NCBI GenBank assembly: GCA_009926135.1
Contig: RFPL01000001.1
Location: 1 to 64,000 of the forward strand
Length of the DNA stretch: 64,000 nucleotides
Origin: Sphingomonadaceae bacterium
Lineage (GTDB): Bacteria; Pseudomonadota; Alphaproteobacteria; Sphingomonadales; Sphingomonadaceae
Direction of reading: 5' to 3'
The translations under genes and the position numbers were made by a program. This document shows, piece after piece, positions 44,256 through 54,696 of the stretch. Position 1 is the first letter of the stretch, and each line of letters begins with the position of its first letter. Below the pieces are notes generated by a model that saw only the letters and a list, made by a program, of their open reading frames with translations, was not told where the DNA came from and made no database searches.

Positions 44256-46628
44256 ATGCCAAGTTTTGCCCAGAGCCTTGAAAAGACGCTGCATAGCGCG
44301 CTCGCCAATGCGTCCGAGCGCAGCCATGAATATGCGACTCTGGAGCATCTGCTGCTCGCCCTGATCGACGATCCGGACGCGGCGCAGGTGATGCAGGCCT
44401 GCGGCGTCGAGCTATCCGACCTCGGCGATGTCGTGCGCCAGTATCTTGATCAGGAATACCAGAGCCTCAAGACCGAGGAAAAGGGCGATCCCGCCCCGAC
44501 CGCCGGGTTCCAGCGCGTGATCCAGCGCGCGATCCTGCACGTCCAGTCTTCCGGTAAGGACACGGTCACCGGTGCCAATGTGCTGGTCGCGCTGTTTTCC
44601 GAGCGCGATAGCTATGCGGTCTATTTCCTGCAGCAGCAGGACATGAGCCGACTCGATGCCGTAAGTTTCATCAGCCATGGGATCGGCAAGGGCGGCAAGC
44701 GGATCGAGGACAAGAGCCCCAAGGGTGCCGAGAGCGAAAGCCCGGCCCAGGAAGAAAAGGCCCAGGCCAAGGATTCGAAAAAGGAGTCGGCGCTCGACCA
44801 GTTCTGCGTCAACCTCAACGAGAAGGCGCTGGCTGGCAAGGTCGACCCCCTCATCGGCCGCGGCCCGGAAGTCGATCGGACGATCCAGATCCTGTGCCGC
44901 CGCTCGAAGAACAATCCGCTCTATGTGGGCGATCCGGGGGTCGGCAAGACTGCTATCGCCGAAGGTCTGGCCCGCAAGATCGTCGAAGGTGAAGTGCCAG
45001 AGGTGCTGACCGAAGCGGTGATCTACAGCCTCGACATGGGGGCGCTGCTGGCTGGTACGCGTTATCGCGGCGATTTTGAAGAGCGGCTGAAGCAGGTCGT
45101 CTCCGAGCTGGAGAAGATGCCGCACGCGGTGCTGTTCATTGACGAAATCCACACCGTCATCGGTGCCGGCGCAACCAGCGGCGGAGCGATGGACGCCTCG
45201 AACCTGCTCAAGCCGGCACTGAGCGGCGGCTCGATCCGGTGCATCGGATCGACCACCTACAAGGAATTTCGCAACCACTTCGAAAAGGACCGCGCACTGC
45301 TGCGCCGGTTCCAGAAGATCGACGTGAACGAGCCGACGGTCGAGGATACGATCAAGATCCTCAAAGGTCTGCGCACGGCCTTCGAGGAACATCACAAGGT
45401 CAAGTACACGCCCGACGCGATCAAGACCGCGGTCGAACTGTCGGCCCGCTACATCAACGACCGCAAGCTGCCCGACAAGGCGATCGACGTGATCGATGAA
45501 GTGGGCGCGATGCAGATGCTGGTGCCGCCGAGCAAGCGCAAGAAGACCATCACCGCGCGCGAGATCGAACAGGTGATCGCGACGATGGCGCGGATCCCGC
45601 CCAAGTCGGTATCTTCGGACGACCGCACGGCGCTTGAACACCTTGATCGTGACCTCAAGCGCGTCGTCTTCGGCCAGGACAAGGCGATCGAAGTGCTGAG
45701 TTCGGCCATGAAGCTGAGCCGCGCGGGTCTGCGCGATCCGGACAAGCCAATTGGCTCTTTCCTGTTCTCCGGCCCGACCGGCGTCGGCAAGACCGAAGTA
45801 GCCAAGCAGCTCGCCCAGATCCTGGGCATTCCGATCCAGCGTTTCGACATGTCGGAATACATGGAGCGCCATTCGGTCAGCCGCCTGATCGGCGCACCTC
45901 CGGGCTATGTCGGCTATGACCAGGGCGGTCTGCTGACCGATGCGATCGATCAGCAACCGCACTGCGTGCTGCTGCTCGATGAAATCGAAAAGGCGCACCC
46001 GGACCTGTTCAACATCCTGCTCCAGGTGATGGATAATGGCCGCCTGACCGATCATCACGGCAAGACGGTCGACTTCCGCAATGTCGTGCTGATCATGACG
46101 ACCAATGCCGGCGCCAGCGATATGGCCCGTCAAGGGATCGGCTTTGGCGACGTGTCCAAGGCCGATGCCGGCGACGAAGCAGTCAAGAAGATGTTCAGCC
46201 CGGAGTTTCGCAACCGGCTCGATGCCATCGTGCCCTTTGCCTATCTCGGCACCGAGGTCATCGCACGGGTGGTCGACAAGTTCGTGCTCCAGCTTGAACT
46301 GCAGCTGGCCGACCAGAACGTCCACATCCAGTTCGATGGTGACGCGCGGAAATGGCTGGGTGAACGCGGTTATGACAAGCTCTATGGGGCGCGACCGATG
46401 TCCCGCCTGATCCAGGAGAAGGTCAAGCAACCGCTGGCTGAGGAGCTGCTGTTCGGCAAGCTGCGGCATGGCGGTGAGGTTCACGTGACGGTCAAGGATA
46501 ACGCCTTGGCGTTTGAACTGACCCCGGCCCCGCCCAAGCTGACTAAGGGCAAGGCCGACAAGCCGGCAGCCAAGCGCAAGGGCAAGACCGCCCCGGAAAC
46601 GAGTAGCGACGGCAACGACACCGATTGA
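44256..46628 (+). CDS. clpA: ATP-dependent Clp protease ATPase subunit ClpA
   Basis: This 790-residue AAA+ unfoldase has an N-terminal Clp_N repeat domain (1-140) and a linker rich in K/E (about 145-180). Its D1 domain has Walker A GDPGVGKTA and Walker B VLFIDEIHT; its D2 domain has Walker A GPTGVGKTE and Walker B LLLDEIEKAH. An I-G-F loop for ClpP docking is in the D2 part (ARQGIGFGDV). No middle coiled-coil domain is present, so it is ClpA rather than ClpB. The last about 35 residues form a basic Lys-rich tail. ClpA usually sits next to clpS; here upstream are DUF1192 and a quinone reductase, so clpS is elsewhere. A strong terminator follows. Confidence 0.96.
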   Translation: MPSFAQSLEKTLHSALANASERSHEYATLEHLLLALIDDPDAAQVMQACGVELSDLGDVVRQYLDQEYQSLKTEEKGDPAPTAGFQRVIQRAILHVQSSGKDTVTGANVLVALFSERDSYAVYFLQQQDMSRLDAVSFISHGIGKGGKRIEDKSPKGAESESPAQEEKAQAKDSKKESALDQFCVNLNEKALAGKVDPLIGRGPEVDRTIQILCRRSKNNPLYVGDPGVGKTAIAEGLARKIVEGEVPEVLTEAVIYSLDMGALLAGTRYRGDFEERLKQVVSELEKMPHAVLFIDEIHTVIGAGATSGGAMDASNLLKPALSGGSIRCIGSTTYKEFRNHFEKDRALLRRFQKIDVNEPTVEDTIKILKGLRTAFEEHHKVKYTPDAIKTAVELSARYINDRKLPDKAIDVIDEVGAMQMLVPPSKRKKTITAREIEQVIATMARIPPKSVSSDDRTALEHLDRDLKRVVFGQDKAIEVLSSAMKLSRAGLRDPDKPIGSFLFSGPTGVGKTEVAKQLAQILGIPIQRFDMSEYMERHSVSRLIGAPPGYVGYDQGGLLTDAIDQQPHCVLLLDEIEKAHPDLFNILLQVMDNGRLTDHHGKTVDFRNVVLIMTTNAGASDMARQGIGFGDVSKADAGDEAVKKMFSPEFRNRLDAIVPFAYLGTEVIARVVDKFVLQLELQLADQNVHIQFDGDARKWLGERGYDKLYGARPMSRLIQEKVKQPLAEELLFGKLRHGGEVHVTVKDNALAFELTPAPPKLTKGKADKPAAKRKGKTAPETSSDGNDTD

Positions 46629-46646
46629 TCGGGGTCAATGCGCATG

Positions 46647-46687
46647 ATTCGGCAGCCTGTCAGCGAGCGGGCTGCCGAATTTCGTTT
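46647..46687 (+). terminator. Rho-independent terminator of clpA
   Basis: ATTCGGCAGCC (46647-46657) is complementary to GGCTGCCGAAT (46670-46680), with a 12-base loop. It is followed by TTCGTTT, giving an 11-bp stem with a T-rich tail 19 bases after the clpA stop. Confidence 0.85.
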
Positions 46688-46701
46688 GCGGAGCTGACCT
46701 G

Positions 46702-47106
46702 ATGAGTGCCGAAACTGCACAAGCCCCCGCTGCCACCCCATTTGAGCGGGTCGGTGGCCACGCGGCGATGCGCGCCATCACCGACCGCTTCTATGACCTG
46801 ATGGACCAGGATCCGGCCTTTGCCGAACTGCGCGCGATCCATGCAGCAGACTTGTCCGAAATGCGGGAGCAGTTGCCGCTGTTCCTGGCCGGCTGGGCCG
46901 GCGGGCCGCGCGACTGGTTCGAAGCCAATCCCGGCAAATGCATGATGAGCGCCCACGGCGGCATTCCCATTACCAGCGACACCGCCGGGCAATGGGCCGA
47001 CGCGATGACCCGCGCCATCGCCGAGGTCGAGGTAGCCGATCGCGAGATCGCGGAGGCCATGGCAGACGTGCTTGGCCGCATGGCCAAGGGCATGGCACGC
47101 GGCTAA
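46702..47106 (+). CDS. Group II truncated hemoglobin
   Basis: This 134-residue globin has the 2-on-2 fold. It contains PFERVGGHAAMRAITDRFYDLMDQDP, the distal-pocket region, LFLAGWAGGPRDWFEANPG with the group II Trp, and proximal-side helices after the conserved AHGGIPI. Such proteins bind O2 or NO and are linked to nitrosative or oxidative stress handling. It follows the clpA terminator by 14 bases, so its promoter must overlap that region or readthrough occurs. Confidence 0.9.
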   Translation: MSAETAQAPAATPFERVGGHAAMRAITDRFYDLMDQDPAFAELRAIHAADLSEMREQLPLFLAGWAGGPRDWFEANPGKCMMSAHGGIPITSDTAGQWADAMTRAIAEVEVADREIAEAMADVLGRMAKGMARG

Positions 47107-47144
47107 GCCTCGCCATGCGGCAGCGTTGCGGTTAGGGTGCGGTC

Positions 47145-47774
47145 ATGAACTCGATCGACCGCTCCCGCCGTCGTCTCGCCATTGCTGCCGCAGGGCTCGC
47201 CGGGTTTGTCGATGCCACCGGGTTTCTCTCCGCCAATGGCTATTTCGTCTCATTTATGTCGGGCAATACAACCCGGCTGGGAGTCGACCTCGTTATCAGC
47301 CCGCGCGTGGCAATGGTTCCGGCTCTGCTGATCGGGGGGTTTGTGCTGGGCGTCTTTGTCGGCGCGCTGCTGGCGGCGCGCGCCGCGGCGCAGCGAAAAG
47401 TGGCTGTGCTGGGGTTGGTGACGCTGCTGCTGGCCAGCGCTTCGATTGCTCATCTGGCGGGTGCCGCCATCGCCATGCTGACGTTCCTGGTCTTGGCGAT
47501 GGGCGCGCTCAATAACACCTTCCAGCGTGACGGCGAGGTTTCGGTTGGCCTGACCTATATGACCGGCGCTCTGGTCCGCTTTGCTCAGGGTCTGGCGGCG
47601 CGGATAACTGGTACCGGCGGTGAGGGATGGAGCAGCTGGCTCCTGCTGTGGCTTGGCCTCGCACTGGGTGCCTTGACCGGTGCCTACGCGCTGCTGGCCT
47701 GGCCCGCATTCGCGCTTTGGCTGGCGAGCGCCTGGGCGCTCTTGCTGGTGCTGGCGGCCCGGCGACTGGCCTGA
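47145..47774 (+). CDS. DUF1275 (YoaK-like) membrane protein
   Basis: This is a 209-residue hydrophobic protein with about six transmembrane helices. It has FVDATGFLSANGYFVSFMSGNTTRLG in the first part and ALNNTFQRDGEVSVGLTYMTGALVRFAQ in the second. Both are diagnostic of DUF1275, where the M-S-G-N-T and T-Y-M-T-G motifs recur. Function is unknown; members are thought to be small transporters. It follows the hemoglobin gene by 38 bases on the same strand. Confidence 0.9.
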   Translation: MNSIDRSRRRLAIAAAGLAGFVDATGFLSANGYFVSFMSGNTTRLGVDLVISPRVAMVPALLIGGFVLGVFVGALLAARAAAQRKVAVLGLVTLLLASASIAHLAGAAIAMLTFLVLAMGALNNTFQRDGEVSVGLTYMTGALVRFAQGLAARITGTGGEGWSSWLLLWLGLALGALTGAYALLAWPAFALWLASAWALLLVLAARRLA

Positions 47775-47844
47775 CCCAGTCCGCCCCTTGAAACGCCCGG
47801 CTCCTGCCCCTAATCCAGTTTCAAATCGAAACCGGAGAGTCCTG

Positions 47845-48360
47845 ATGCACCTGGCTGAAACCGCCCTGATCACCTTTGACCAGCTCCTCGCAACGCTTGA
47901 CCACCTGCTGGGCAAGGCAGCGGCCAGTGAACAGGGTGAAGCACTGCTCCAGGCCCGCCTCGCGCCGGACATGCTCCCGCTGGCGACGCAGGTACGGTTT
48001 ACCACGCAGCAGATCTTCAACACGCTGAACCGGGCCTATGGCACTGACCTTTCAGGGAGCGGGGTCGATCATGCTTCCTTTGCCGAGGCGCGCGCCCACG
48101 TAGCGGAGGTTCGCGCGCTGATCGCTGAAGCGCGCAAAGGCCGGTCCCTTGCCGAGGATGAAATGGTCGAATTTGACCTCCCCAATGGCATGATCTTCGC
48201 CATGACCGTGTCGGACTATGTCCGGGACTGGTCGCTGCCGCAGTTCCATTTTCACCTGATGACGGCTTACGCGATCCTGCGCCAAGCAGGTCTGCCGATC
48301 GGCAAGAGCGATTTCATGGGCTACATGATGCAGCACCTGAAAGCGCCGCCGCAGGGTTGA
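47845..48360 (+). CDS. DUF1993 family protein
   Basis: This 171-residue soluble protein has TFDQLLATLDHLLGKAA, LAPDMLPLATQVRF and the motif FDLPNGMIFAMTVSDYVRDWSLPQFHFHL, which matches DUF1993, a DinB-like four-helix bundle family. The conserved His residues near the C-terminal motif could bind a metal. Function is unknown. The ATG at 47845 has CCGGAGAG upstream; in-frame codons upstream of it overlap the preceding gene and are not protein-like. Confidence 0.87.
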   Translation: MHLAETALITFDQLLATLDHLLGKAAASEQGEALLQARLAPDMLPLATQVRFTTQQIFNTLNRAYGTDLSGSGVDHASFAEARAHVAEVRALIAEARKGRSLAEDEMVEFDLPNGMIFAMTVSDYVRDWSLPQFHFHLMTAYAILRQAGLPIGKSDFMGYMMQHLKAPPQG

Positions 48361-48365
48361 TTGCG

Positions 48366-48650
48366 CTAGGGCGCGACGATCTGAACCTGCTTGTCGCGCC
48401 CAGTTGCGCCGCGCAACAAGCGAAGTCGTGACGTCGCTATGCCGAGCGCCCGCGCGAGCAGTTCGAGGACGGCGGCGTTGGCCTTGCCGTCCTCGGGCTT
48501 CGCGCGGACCTTTAGTGTCAGGCGGTTATCCTCAATTGCCAGGGTCTCAACCCGCGCGCCAGGCGTGACGCGCAAGGTCAGCCGCCCTTCGCCATCCGCC
48601 AGGGCCAGGATTGCGGCGGCCGGGGGCAGATCAGCTTTCGGCCTGGCCAT
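48366..48650 (-). CDS. DUF167 family protein (YggU-like)
   Basis: This 94-residue small alpha/beta protein contains LTLRVTPGARVETLAIEDNRLTLKV followed by AKPEDGKANAAVLELLARAL and RLLRGATGRDKQV. The motif order P-x-x-G-K-A-N-x-x-x-x matches DUF167/YggU. Function is unproven. Its 5' end overlaps the 3' end of the gamma-carbonic-anhydrase gene by 20 bases, so the two are co-transcribed. It is convergent with the DUF1993 gene. Confidence 0.9.
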   Translation of the reverse strand: MARPKADLPPAAAILALADGEGRLTLRVTPGARVETLAIEDNRLTLKVRAKPEDGKANAAVLELLARALGIATSRLRLLRGATGRDKQVQIVAP

Positions 48651-49197
48651 TCAGCGCGGCCACGTGATGCTTGGCATTCTCTACGTAGTGCTTCACGCCC
48701 ATTTGCAGACCCGCCAGCATCCGGTCATCAAGATCGCGCATGAACGTGGCTGGCCGGCCCGACCACAATTGCCGCGCCGGAATCCGCTTGTTCGGTGACA
48801 GCAGCGCCCCGGCGGCAAGCATCCCGTCGTGCTCAATGACGCAACCATTCATGGTCTGGGCCGAAAAGCCGACGAAGCCGCGATCCTCGATCACGGTGCC
48901 GTGGATCATCGCCATGTGACCGATCAGTACGTCCTCCCCGATCAGGGTCGGGAAGCCGCTGGGATTGCCAGGCATAGGCCCATCGCAATGGATCACGCTG
49001 CCATCCTGCACATTGGTCCGCGCGCCGATCACAACCCGGCTGACATCGCCGCGGATCACGCAGTTATACCACACACTCGCATCCGGCCCGATCTCGACAT
49101 CGCCGATGATCCGGCAGCCGGGCGCGATGAAGGCGGTATCATGGATCCGCGGGCGCTTGCCGTGGATTTCAAGGATGGTGATGTCGGGTCGGGTCAT
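48631..49197 (-). CDS. Gamma-class carbonic anhydrase family protein
   Basis: This 188-residue left-handed beta-helix protein has hexapeptide repeats through about 25-150. It contains SVWYNCVIRGDVSRVVIG, TNVQDGSVIHCD and LIGHMAMIHGTVI, supplying the three zinc histidines of gamma-carbonic anhydrases and related CaiE/PaaY proteins. It may hydrate CO2 or act as an acyl-CoA thioesterase-type hydrolase (PaaY). The ATG at 49197 is one base after the stop of the membrane-fused synthase gene upstream, so they form one operon. Confidence 0.9.
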   Translation of the reverse strand: MTRPDITILEIHGKRPRIHDTAFIAPGCRIIGDVEIGPDASVWYNCVIRGDVSRVVIGARTNVQDGSVIHCDGPMPGNPSGFPTLIGEDVLIGHMAMIHGTVIEDRGFVGFSAQTMNGCVIEHDGMLAAGALLSPNKRIPARQLWSGRPATFMRDLDDRMLAGLQMGVKHYVENAKHHVAALNGQAES

Positions 49198-49198
49198 G

Positions 49199-51423
49199 TC
49201 AGCGGTTTCCCAGCAGGCTGCCCCAGCGCACCTGGGGCAGGATTGAAGCGTGGTCATCAGTCCAGGCGCGCTTTGCGGACGGACCCAGCGGACGCCAGAC
49301 CCGGGCAGGATCGACCCTGCGCAGGTCTTCGATCCGCCCTGGCGTGCGAGCGATCGCTACCCAGGTCGAAGAGGTGAACCGGGCACCGGCCTCCTCTGCG
49401 GCATCATCGTCGCGGATCACGGCGCTCAGTCCGCGCTTGCGCGCGATCGCCGCGAGGACCGGTTCAAGGTCGATATAGCGGTTCGAGATGTGGATCAGCA
49501 GAAGGCCTTGCGGGCTCAGCGCGTCAAGGTAGACCCCCATCGCCTCATCGGTCATCAGGTGCAGCGGAATGGCATCGGATGAGAAGGCATCGACTGCCAG
49601 CAGGTCCATTCCGCCCCTTGGCATCCGCGTCAGTTCGAGCCGTGCATCGCCCAGCACAACCTGGGCATCCGGGGCGCAGTCACGGATATACGTGAACGTG
49701 CCGTTGCGAGAGAGTTCCAGCACGGCCGGATCGATTTCGAAGAACCGCCATGACTGCCCGGGCCGGTGATAGCAGGCAAGCGTACCCGTCCCCAGGCCAA
49801 CCACGCCCAACCGCGCCCTTGGTCCGAACAGGAGATCGGCATTGGCAAAGGCAATCCCCGCGCCGGAACCGGGACCATAGTAGGTCAGCGGCAGACGACT
49901 GAGCTTGGGATCGAGCGACTGCTTGCCATGCAGGGTCGTGCCATGGGCCAGGGTGCGCATCTTCTGGACCGGAAAGTCGCGTACGGTGTAGACGCCGAAA
50001 TAGCTGCGGGTCCGTAGCCCCTCACGCGAGGCATCGACCGTATCCCATCCGCCCTGGGCATACATCAGCACCACCAGCAACAGTGCCAGCAGCCAGCGCC
50101 AGGAGGCGATCAGGCACCCAAGCAGCCCGACGACCAGGGTGAGCACCTGCTGCCGCGTGGAGAAGTCGCCCTCGGACGAAGTTGCTTCGTAGATGAACCA
50201 GCACAGCGCCAGGGCCACGCCCATGACGGCGGCCGCCGTGATCCGGGCAGCGTGCGGATCGATCCCCTTGAGTTTGCGCCAGTCGAACAGGGTCGAGGTG
50301 GGGAGCAGCAGCGCGGCCGCCAGCACCAACATCGGATGTTCCCAGACCCAATCGAACAACAGCGGCGCGAACAACGCGGTAAACAGGCCGCCCAGCGCTC
50401 CGCCGGCCGACATGACCAGATAGAACAGCGTCAGTTGCGAGGCATCCGGCCGGGCATCATAAAGCCGCGCGTGCAGCGCGACGCAGACCACGAAGAGCAG
50501 GCAGACGCTGCCAACAACCGGGACAAGCGTGGCCGAATGGCTTGACGAAGCGGCAAAACTGCCCGCGATCAGCACGAACAGCGGCGCGACCTGGGTGAAG
50601 ACCCGAGCGAGGACACGATTGTCCGCAAAGGCCACGCTGAAGCTAAGCAGATAGAGACTCAGCGGGATCACCCATAGCAGCGGCATGGCGAAAAGGTCGG
50701 TGGTAAGATGGGTCGTCGTGGACAGCATCAGCCCCGAGGGAACGGCGGCAAGGGCGAGCCACAAAACGATGCGCCTTGCACCAACGGTCTCCACCGCGGC
50801 TGGTTGTGGCTGAGGCAGCGTTGCATCAGTAGTGCCGCTCCGGCTCCAGGCGCAAAGCGCAACGAGAACAACCAGCAGCGCATAGCCCAGGCTCCAGCCA
50901 GCCGATTGCTCACTGGCAGATAGCAGGGGCTCGGCGAGGAGCGGATAGGCAATCAGCCCGCCAAAACTGCCGAGATTGGACGCAGCATAGAGCGCCCAGG
51001 GTGCACTCGAGGCCGGGTGGGACGCATACCAGCGCTGCATCAGCGGCGCCTGGGCCGAGACCAGGAAGAACACCGGCCCGATCGTCATGGCGAGCAGCGC
51101 CGGCACCCACAAGATCTCCATGCCGGCGGCGGGCGGCGGCAGGTTAGCCAGGGTGATCGGCAGGGTCAGGCCGGCCACGGCCAGCAGCGCGATGTGGATC
51201 CGGCCCTGCCGCTTCAGCGGCAGTTTCGAGAGGCGGTGCGCGTAGAAGTAACCGGCCAGCAGCAGCGCCTGGTAGACCAGCATGGCGCTGTTCCAGACAT
51301 TCGGCGCGCCGCCCAGCCGCGGCAGGGCCAGCCGCGCGACCAGTGGCTGGACCAGGAACAGCAGGAAGCTGCCGGTCAGAATCGTGATGACGAACAGCGC
51401 CCGCTGCGCCCCCGCATTGCCGC

Positions 51424-51427
<4 letters not shown>
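49199..51427 (-). CDS. Membrane-fused spermidine-synthase-like protein
   Basis: The protein has 742 residues. The N-terminal 480 or so residues hold about 12 transmembrane helices (LFVITILTGSFLLFLVQPLVARL onward), like an MFS transporter. The C-terminal domain has LGVVGLGTGTLACY (motif I of spermidine synthases), FEIDPAVLELSRN and VLGDARLELTRMP. Such fused proteins are common in bacteria. The synthase fold is clear, but the aminopropyl-acceptor residues cannot be confirmed, so polyamine synthesis remains unproven. It overlaps the GNAT gene stop by four bases. Confidence 0.88.
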
Positions 51428-52969
<1,542 letters not shown>

Positions 52970-53011
52970 TCACGCTCTAGGTCAGAGACCGGAACCCAGC
53001 AAGCCCCGGTT

Positions 53012-54604
53012 CTATTGGGGCGGCGGCGGCGCGGGCAAGCTGGCGGCAGGCGAGGGTGCGGCCAGGGGGCCGAGCGCCGCCCCCGGCAGCACGGCCTTCA
53101 ATGCCGCCATCCGGGCGCGGAAGGCGGCGAGCTCCTTGGCATCAACCTGGTTCGAAACAGTGAACCGCACCGACATCGGGTTCACCTTCACGCCGTTACG
53201 ATAAAGCTCATAGTGGAGATGAGGACCAGTCGAGAGGCCGGTCGAGCCCACATAGCCGATGACTTGCCCGGCACGCACCCGGCTGCCGGGCGAAACCGCG
53301 ATCCGGCTCATGTGCGAATAACCAGTGCCCCAGCCGCCGCCGTGATCAAGCTTGACGTGATTGCCATGCCCGCCGCCCCAGCCAGCAAAAGCGACGGTGG
53401 CATCGCCAACGGCGTAGATCGGGGAGCCTGCCGGCGCGCCGAAATCGACCCCGGCGTGCATCCGCGTATAGCCTAGGATCGGGTGCCGCCGCGCACCGAA
53501 GTTCGAGGTGATCCGTCCGACCACCGGCATGATCAGGCCGGAACGCTGCGCGCCCATGCCGGAAGCTTCAAAGAACTGTCCATCGCCGCCCCAGCGCAGG
53601 AGCTGGGCCTTGGGCCGACCATTGCGCTCAACCCCGGCGAACAGCAGCTCGCCCACCCTGGTCTCGCCGGTCGCGGCGCGCTTGAATCCGACGATGATAT
53701 CGAAGGTGTCGCCGGGCTCGATCGCAGTGTCTAGGCTGAGGTGCTGGTCGAGCACCTGGAGGTATTGCTGGATCGCCTCGATCGGCGCACCCGCAGCGCG
53801 GGCCGAGCGGTAGAGGCCCGCGCCGATCGTCCCGCGAATCCGCAGCGGAGTGGTGTTGACCGGGATTGCCTGGGGCTTGAGCAGAAAGGTGCCGTTGCTA
53901 CGCTGGACGGTCAGCTTGAGATCGAAGCGGGCGCGGAACGACAAGGCATCGAGCGGGCGCGGTTCACCCGGAGCGGAGCGCCGGCCCAGGGTAATGTCGA
54001 CTTGCGTTCCGGGAGCGAGGCCGGCTGGGTCGACCGATCCGGCAACAAGTCCGCGAACGCGCGCGGCATCGACCGCACCAACTCCGGCGCGCTGGAGCAT
54101 CCGTTCGAAACTGTCGCCTTCGCCGAAGGGGGCGGTGACCTGGACAATGGCGCGCTCTGGCACATTGGCAACCGGGCTGACACGGTCGGTCGGTCCCATC
54201 CGGCGGCCACTGTCGCCGCCAAAGGCCAATGGCTGGATCGTCTGGCTGCGAAATTCATCGCGCGCAGCCGCATCGAGCACCATGGTCGGCGGTGCATGAA
54301 TTGCCGAGAAGTCGGGCAGGAATGCAAGGGCCAGGGCGCTGAGGCCAAACAAGGTGCCAAGCCCGCGGAACCAGCGCGTCGAACCGATGTCTTCGGCGAG
54401 GTCCGGCGTCCAGTCGAGCCGGGCCAGCCGGAGATCCCAATCGAGGCGGAGCAGTGCAAGCCGCTGCAGGAGCGAAGCAGCCTGCGATCGCGGCGTTGCG
54501 CGCCCCGTCGCTGGTGCCGGGCGCGCCGCACCGCTTGCAAGGCGCAGCCCGAGCGAAGCCGTGCCGACCCCGGTTTCAAGCGCTTCACGCGATGTGAACA
54601 CCAA
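53012..54604 (-). CDS. M23 peptidoglycan endopeptidase, membrane anchored (OapA/MepM-like)
   Basis: The protein has about 530 residues. An N-terminal cytoplasmic segment precedes a transmembrane helix at about 82-100. A periplasmic region then resembles the OapA/LysM-like domains of MepM-type enzymes (GEGDSFERMLQRAGVGAVDAA). The C-terminal M23 domain has intact HAGVDFGAPAG and HLHYELYRNG zinc motifs. It should cut peptide cross-links. The start is a TTG at 54604 or the adjacent GTG at 54601; neither has a clear Shine-Dalgarno, so the start is tentative. The last 30 residues are Pro/Ala-rich. It is divergent from the helicase gene. Confidence 0.88.
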   Translation of the reverse strand: MVFTSREALETGVGTASLGLRLASGAARPAPATGRATPRSQAASLLQRLALLRLDWDLRLARLDWTPDLAEDIGSTRWFRGLGTLFGLSALALAFLPDFSAIHAPPTMVLDAAARDEFRSQTIQPLAFGGDSGRRMGPTDRVSPVANVPERAIVQVTAPFGEGDSFERMLQRAGVGAVDAARVRGLVAGSVDPAGLAPGTQVDITLGRRSAPGEPRPLDALSFRARFDLKLTVQRSNGTFLLKPQAIPVNTTPLRIRGTIGAGLYRSARAAGAPIEAIQQYLQVLDQHLSLDTAIEPGDTFDIIVGFKRAATGETRVGELLFAGVERNGRPKAQLLRWGGDGQFFEASGMGAQRSGLIMPVVGRITSNFGARRHPILGYTRMHAGVDFGAPAGSPIYAVGDATVAFAGWGGGHGNHVKLDHGGGWGTGYSHMSRIAVSPGSRVRAGQVIGYVGSTGLSTGPHLHYELYRNGVKVNPMSVRFTVSNQVDAKELAAFRARMAALKAVLPGAALGPLAAPSPAASLPAPPPPQ

Positions 54605-54696
54605 TCTGGCCCCCGGGTGGCTGCAACCGGCAACCGCTCTGCACGGGTAAGGTTAATCTTCACCTAAAATCGGGGGCTGGCCGGGGAATAAGACCG

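Noticed and set aside
44412-46484. A 690-codon open frame antisense to clpA
   Set aside because: It mirrors the codon bias of clpA in high-GC DNA, has no recognisable motif and no ribosome-binding site; clpA itself is certain.
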